From assembly GCA_023453655.1 (NCBI GenBank), contig JAEXTE010000057.1, positions 1 through 11,364 of the forward strand: DNA of 11,364 nt, in the 5' to 3' direction. The notes under the pieces were generated by a model. That model did not search any database and was not told where the DNA came from. It saw only the letters and a list, made by a program, of their open reading frames with translations. The DNA comes from Pseudomonadota bacterium (GTDB lineage: Bacteria > Pseudomonadota > Gammaproteobacteria > Xanthomonadales > Xanthomonadaceae). Shown here piece by piece: positions 6,087-11,364 of the stretch. Position 1 is the stretch's first letter; every line of letters starts with the position of its first letter. The translations under genes were made by a program, and so were the position numbers.

Positions 6087-6776
6087 ATGCCCCGTTCGCG
6101 CCTCGCGCACAGGCTCGCCCTGCTCACCGATCGCGATGCCCTGCACTCGCTGGCGGTGGCCGCGCTGGCCTGCGCGGCGAGCCTGGGCATGGTGTACGTG
6201 GGCTACCTGGTGCACGTGGTCCGGGTCGCGCGCAACGCGCCCTGCGAGCCGGCGCGCGGCGAGACCGTGCTGCTGTTCGGCAAGCATGCCCCCGGTGGCC
6301 GCCCGGACCCGGACTTCCAGGCGCGCCTGCAGCGCGCCGCCAGCCTCTGGCAGCAGCGGCCGCCGCGCAGCATGTTCCTGCTTGGCGGCGGTCCGGCGGG
6401 CGGCCCGACCGAGGCGGCGCTGGCCCAGGCCCGCCTGGTCGAACTCGGCATCCCGGCCGACGCGCCGCTGGTGCTCGAGGACCGCTCGCGCGACACGCTG
6501 GAGAACCTGCGCAACGCGCGTGCGCTGTGGAAGGACGCCGCGCCGCCGGAGCCGGTGACCCTGCTCAGCAGCCGCTACCACCTCGCGCGCTGCGCCCTGC
6601 TCGCGGGGCGGATGGGGCTGCGCTGGGAGCTGTGCGCGGCCGAGCCGGCGCTGTCGTGGCGACCGCGCGCGCTGTGGCGCATGGCCGGCGAGGCGGCTTA
6701 CGTGTGCTGGGTCGACCTGGGCACGCGCTGGGCGCGCCTGATCGGGCACCGGCGCATGCTGGCCCGGCTGGGCTGA
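6087..6776 (+). CDS. YdcF/SanA-like DUF218 family membrane-anchored protein
   Basis: This is a 229-residue protein with one N-terminal membrane helix (about residues 20-44) followed by a DUF218 domain. The domain shows the usual order of motifs: VLLFGK (61-66), an arginine helix near ARLQRAASLW, FLLGGG (97-102), a helix ending in LVELGIP (117-123), LVLEDRSRDTLENLRNA (128-144) and LLSSRYHLARC (159-169). Family members such as SanA, ElyC and YdcF are linked to envelope integrity or S-adenosylmethionine binding, but no reaction is firmly known. The ATG has GGAG nine bases upstream (6074-6077). The gene is divergent from the ketosynthase operon across a short region and its stop is four bases from the convergent peptidase stop. 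Nothing in the sequence ties it to pigment synthesis. Confidence 0.85.
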   Translation: MPRSRLAHRLALLTDRDALHSLAVAALACAASLGMVYVGYLVHVVRVARNAPCEPARGETVLLFGKHAPGGRPDPDFQARLQRAASLWQQRPPRSMFLLGGGPAGGPTEAALAQARLVELGIPADAPLVLEDRSRDTLENLRNARALWKDAAPPEPVTLLSSRYHLARCALLAGRMGLRWELCAAEPALSWRPRALWRMAGEAAYVCWVDLGTRWARLIGHRRMLARLG

Positions 6777-6780
6777 AGCC

Positions 6781-9132
<2,352 letters not shown>

Positions 9133-9837
9133 TCAGCGCGGACCGAACAGGACGCGCTTCTGTTCCTCGCTCATCGGCTTGCCCAGGTCCGGATTGACCT
9201 CGCGCGCCAGCGCATAGGCCCGCTGCGTCGCGGGCCGCTCGGCGATCGAGGCCTTCCAGCGCATCACCTCGGGGTAGGGGGTCAGGTCGATCGGTGCCTT
9301 GTCGTAGGCGCCCACCCAGGGATACGCGGCCATGTCGGCGATGGTGTAGTCGTCGCCGACGATGAAGCGGCGGCCCTCGAGGCGATGGTTGAGGACGCCG
9401 AGCAGGCGATTGGCTTCGCCCGCATAGCGCTTCTTCGCGTAATCGATCTGCTCGGGCGCGTAGACGTGGAAGTGGCCGTACTGGCCGGTCATCGGCCCCA
9501 GCCCGGCCATCTGCCAGAACAGCCACTCCAGGGTCGTGTTGCGCGCACGCAGGTCGGACGGCAGGAAGCGGCCGGTCTTCTCGGCCAGGTAGAGCAGGAT
9601 CGCGCCGGACTCGAACACGCTCAGGGGCGCGCCGCCGTCGGCCGGTGCATGGTCGACGATGGCGGGCATCTTGTTGTTGGGCGAGATCTCGAGGAACTCC
9701 GCGCGGAACTGGTCGCCCTGGCCGATGTTGACCGGCCGGACGGTGTATTCCAGCCCGGCGCCGGCCTCGGCGAGTTCCTCGAGCAGCAGGGTGATCTTGT
9801 GGCCGTTCGGCGTGGGCCAGTAGTGGAGGTCGATCAT
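9133..9837 (-). CDS. yfcG: glutathione-dependent disulfide-bond oxidoreductase, YfcG-like (Nu-class GST)
   Basis: This is a 234-residue cytoplasmic glutathione S-transferase-fold protein. The N-terminal thioredoxin-like domain opens with MIDLHYWPTPNGHKITLLLEE-type sequence: the TPNGHK motif at residues 9-14 is the hallmark of the YfcG/YghU (Ure2p-like) group, in which Thr and Asn replace the usual Tyr or Ser and two glutathiones bind. The cis-proline motif KMPAI is at 56-60 and the glutathione-binding ESGAILLYLAEK at 76-87. The helical C-terminal domain includes GPMTGQYGHFHVYAPE (114-129). The family reduces disulfides with glutathione and has weak conjugating activity; the physiological substrate is unknown. 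It has its own candidate promoter and no clear ribosome-binding site. It is bounded upstream by the strong GH3 terminator. Confidence 0.88.
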   Translation of the reverse strand: MIDLHYWPTPNGHKITLLLEELAEAGAGLEYTVRPVNIGQGDQFRAEFLEISPNNKMPAIVDHAPADGGAPLSVFESGAILLYLAEKTGRFLPSDLRARNTTLEWLFWQMAGLGPMTGQYGHFHVYAPEQIDYAKKRYAGEANRLLGVLNHRLEGRRFIVGDDYTIADMAAYPWVGAYDKAPIDLTPYPEVMRWKASIAERPATQRAYALAREVNPDLGKPMSEEQKRVLFGPR

Positions 9838-9864
9838 GGGCAGGCTCGCGAAGGCGGGCCGACG

Positions 9865-9870
9865 AGTCTA
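9865..9870 (-). promoter_or_regulatory. candidate -10 element for the YfcG-like gene
   Basis: TAGACT on the minus strand, within GCTAGACTCG (9863-9872), ends 27 nt before the ATG at 9837. Four of six bases match the consensus and no -35 is evident. The surrounding ten bases differ by two or fewer from those before the halogenase and ketosynthase genes. Confidence 0.4.
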
Positions 9871-9942
9871 GCCGCCGCACGGCACGGCGGCGTGCATGCC
9901 CGGTGCACCGCAGCGTTGCGGACGCGCTTGCCGGCCCGCAGG

Positions 9943-9986
9943 GAAGAAAAGACCGGGACGGCCGATCGACGATCGGCGCGTCCCGG
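9943..9986 (-). terminator. Rho-independent terminator of the GH3 gene
   Basis: On the minus strand, 11 bases after the GH3 TAA, a long hairpin forms. Bases 9953-9959 pair with 9980-9986 and 9961-9967 pair with 9971-9977, with a G-C pair and a one-base bulge between the two arms and a three-base loop. It is followed by the T-rich run TCTTTTCTTC (9952-9943). Hairpin plus T-tract in this orientation ends GH3 transcription before the YfcG-like gene. Confidence 0.85.
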
Positions 9987-9997
9987 CGGAGGAAGGC

Positions 9998-11364
9998 TTA
10001 CCTGATGCAGTCGGCCAGGTGGTCGAACTCGGTGCTGACCGAGACGCTGGCCAGGGCCAGCCTGGTGCCGGCGGCGGCGCGGAGCGCGAACGGCAGCACC
10101 AGCCGGCCGATATCGGCGCCGCCGGCGCGCAGGCACTTGAGCGGCACGCCCAGCCGGGTCCACTCGCCGCGCGGCAGCTTCGCCAGCGCCTCGCCGATCG
10201 CCACCTCGCCCGTGCAGCCTTCGCCGCAGGCGGCCGACAGCGTGGCATCCGGACTGGCCGGCAGCGCGTCGACCCGCAGCTGCAGTACCACCGGCACGTC
10301 GCCGTTGGTCTCGCGCGACAGATCGATCGGCTGGTAGGACAGCAGCTGCACCGCGCCGGGCCCGCTCCAGTCGAACAGGCGCGCGCCTTCCTGCACATCG
10401 GTGTTGACCGCGCTCATCTGCAGGGAGCCATCGCTGGTCTTCGCCGCCGGATGGACCACGTCCATCGCACCGCCGTCGGCGCCGACCAGGCGCAGGGTCA
10501 GCCCGGTGGTCGGCGCGCCGCGCACGAACCAGGTGTTGCCGCCATCGGCCTCCGGATCGATGCCCGGCTCCTCGGGCAACGGCGCGAGGTCGCCATTGTC
10601 GGCGTAGGTCAGGCCGTGACCGAAGGCGAACAGCGGGTCGTAGCCTTCCTGGCCGACGTTGTTGTCGTACTGGTCGGCGCGGCGCGGCCAGGAGAAGCTG
10701 AGCTTGCCCTTGAAGTCGTGCTGCGGCTTGCCGTCCGCACCCTGCAGCAGCACGTCGGCCACGCCGCCGCCTTCCGAACCCGGCAGCCACGCGGCGACGA
10801 ACGCGTCGGCGGCGTTGATCTCGCGGTTGAGCCACAGCGGGCGGCCGCTCAGGAATACCGCCACCACCGGGATGCCCTCGGCCTTGAGCTTCTGAATCAG
10901 CTCCAGGTCGCCCGACTTGCCGGACTTGAACATCAGGTTGGACAGGTCGCCCTGGAACTCGGCATAGGGCTCCTCGCCGAATACCACGACGGCCACGTCG
11001 GGCTTGCGCGTGTACTTGCCGTCGACGGCGAGTTCGGCGCGGCCGCCGGCCGCATCGATCTGCGCCTTCAGGCCATCCCAGATCGAATCGGCATTGGGGA
11101 AGTCCTCGCGCTTTGTGCCGTCGCCCTGCCAGGTCAGCGTCCAGCCGCCGGTCTGCTTGGTCAGGTTGTCGGCACCATCGCCGGCCACCAGCACGCGCTG
11201 CTTCGGTGCCAGCGGCAGAATGCCGTTCTGATTCTTCAGCAGCACCAGCGATTCGCGTACCGCGCGGCGCGCGACCTCGCGGTGCTCGGGTGCGCCCAGC
11301 AATTCGAACCTGCCGCCCAGCGCGCGCTCGGAGGGCTTGGGCTTCTCGAACAGGTTGGCCCGGA
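9998..11364 (-). CDS. GH3 beta-glucosidase/exo-glucanase with ExoP-like tail, C-terminal part
   Basis: This frame enters from the right edge and ends at a TAA (10000-9998); 454 residues are visible and the N-terminal catalytic barrel is missing from the window. Numbering from the edge, ARRAVRESLVLLKNQNGILP (31-50) opens the GH3 C-terminal domain. VVVFGEEPYAEFQGD (125-139) holds the likely acid/base glutamate region. AAWLPGSEGGGVADVLL (190-206) and PLFAFGHGLTY (243-253) close the domain. About 190 further residues form a beta-rich tail like that of ExoP-type exo-1,3/1,4-beta-glucanases, with four cysteines (379, 383, 410, 452). The enzyme would release glucose from beta-glucan ends, probably in the periplasm. 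A family full length near 850 residues is expected. The first internal start-like codon near 11302 is not the real start, since homology continues upstream. Confidence 0.9.
   Translation of the reverse strand, partial: RANLFEKPKPSERALGGRFELLGAPEHREVARRAVRESLVLLKNQNGILPLAPKQRVLVAGDGADNLTKQTGGWTLTWQGDGTKREDFPNADSIWDGLKAQIDAAGGRAELAVDGKYTRKPDVAVVVFGEEPYAEFQGDLSNLMFKSGKSGDLELIQKLKAEGIPVVAVFLSGRPLWLNREINAADAFVAAWLPGSEGGGVADVLLQGADGKPQHDFKGKLSFSWPRRADQYDNNVGQEGYDPLFAFGHGLTYADNGDLAPLPEEPGIDPEADGGNTWFVRGAPTTGLTLRLVGADGGAMDVVHPAAKTSDGSLQMSAVNTDVQEGARLFDWSGPGAVQLLSYQPIDLSRETNGDVPVVLQLRVDALPASPDATLSAACGEGCTGEVAIGEALAKLPRGEWTRLGVPLKCLRAGGADIGRLVLPFALRAAAGTRLALASVSVSTEFDHLADCIR

Overview
The window is GC-rich (about 70% by eye) and densely coded, with short intergenic gaps. 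It suggests a member of the Xanthomonadaceae/Lysobacteraceae such as Lysobacter, Luteimonas or a relative. Two things point there: an aryl-polyene (xanthomonadin-type) pigment locus, and neighbours typical of this family, namely a dipeptidyl peptidase IV, an ExoP-like GH3 glucosidase and a YfcG-type GST. The species cannot be fixed from the sequence alone.

Positions 1-6086 are one end of the aryl-polyene locus. On the + strand are the C-terminal end of a hotdog 3-hydroxyacyl-ACP dehydratase (3-170), a FabG-type ketoreductase (244-963) and a small lipoprotein of unknown function (1031-1477). Facing them on the - strand is a four-gene series read right to left: ketosynthase (5972-4770), short chain-length-factor-like ketosynthase homologue (4773-3994), family 2 glycosyltransferase (4001-3183) and flavin-dependent halogenase (3125-1488). 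The ketosynthase pair would condense malonyl units on an aryl starter. The ketoreductase and dehydratase would turn each beta-keto unit into a conjugated double bond. The halogenase is a candidate for adding bromine or chlorine to the ring, as in xanthomonadins. The glycosyltransferase may link the polyene to its lipid or sugar anchor. ACPs, starter-unit enzymes and exporters are not visible and probably lie to the left.

Positions 6087-11364 hold apparently unrelated genes: a membrane-anchored DUF218/YdcF-like protein (+, 6087-6776), a secreted dipeptidyl peptidase IV (-, 9051-6781), a YfcG-like glutathione-dependent disulfide oxidoreductase (-, 9837-9133), and the C-terminal part of a GH3 beta-glucosidase with an ExoP-like tail (-, running off the right edge to 9998). 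The GH3 gene ends in a very clear intrinsic terminator at 9943-9986.

Six candidate -10 hexamers lie 27-30 nt from a start codon or plausible alternative start, several within a GCTANNCTCG-like sequence. No tRNA, rRNA, CRISPR array, insertion sequence or phage gene was seen. No stretch over 300 bases lacks a gene. I see no wholly new system. The most interesting parts are the halogenase and glycosyltransferase arm of the pigment locus and the shared promoter pattern.
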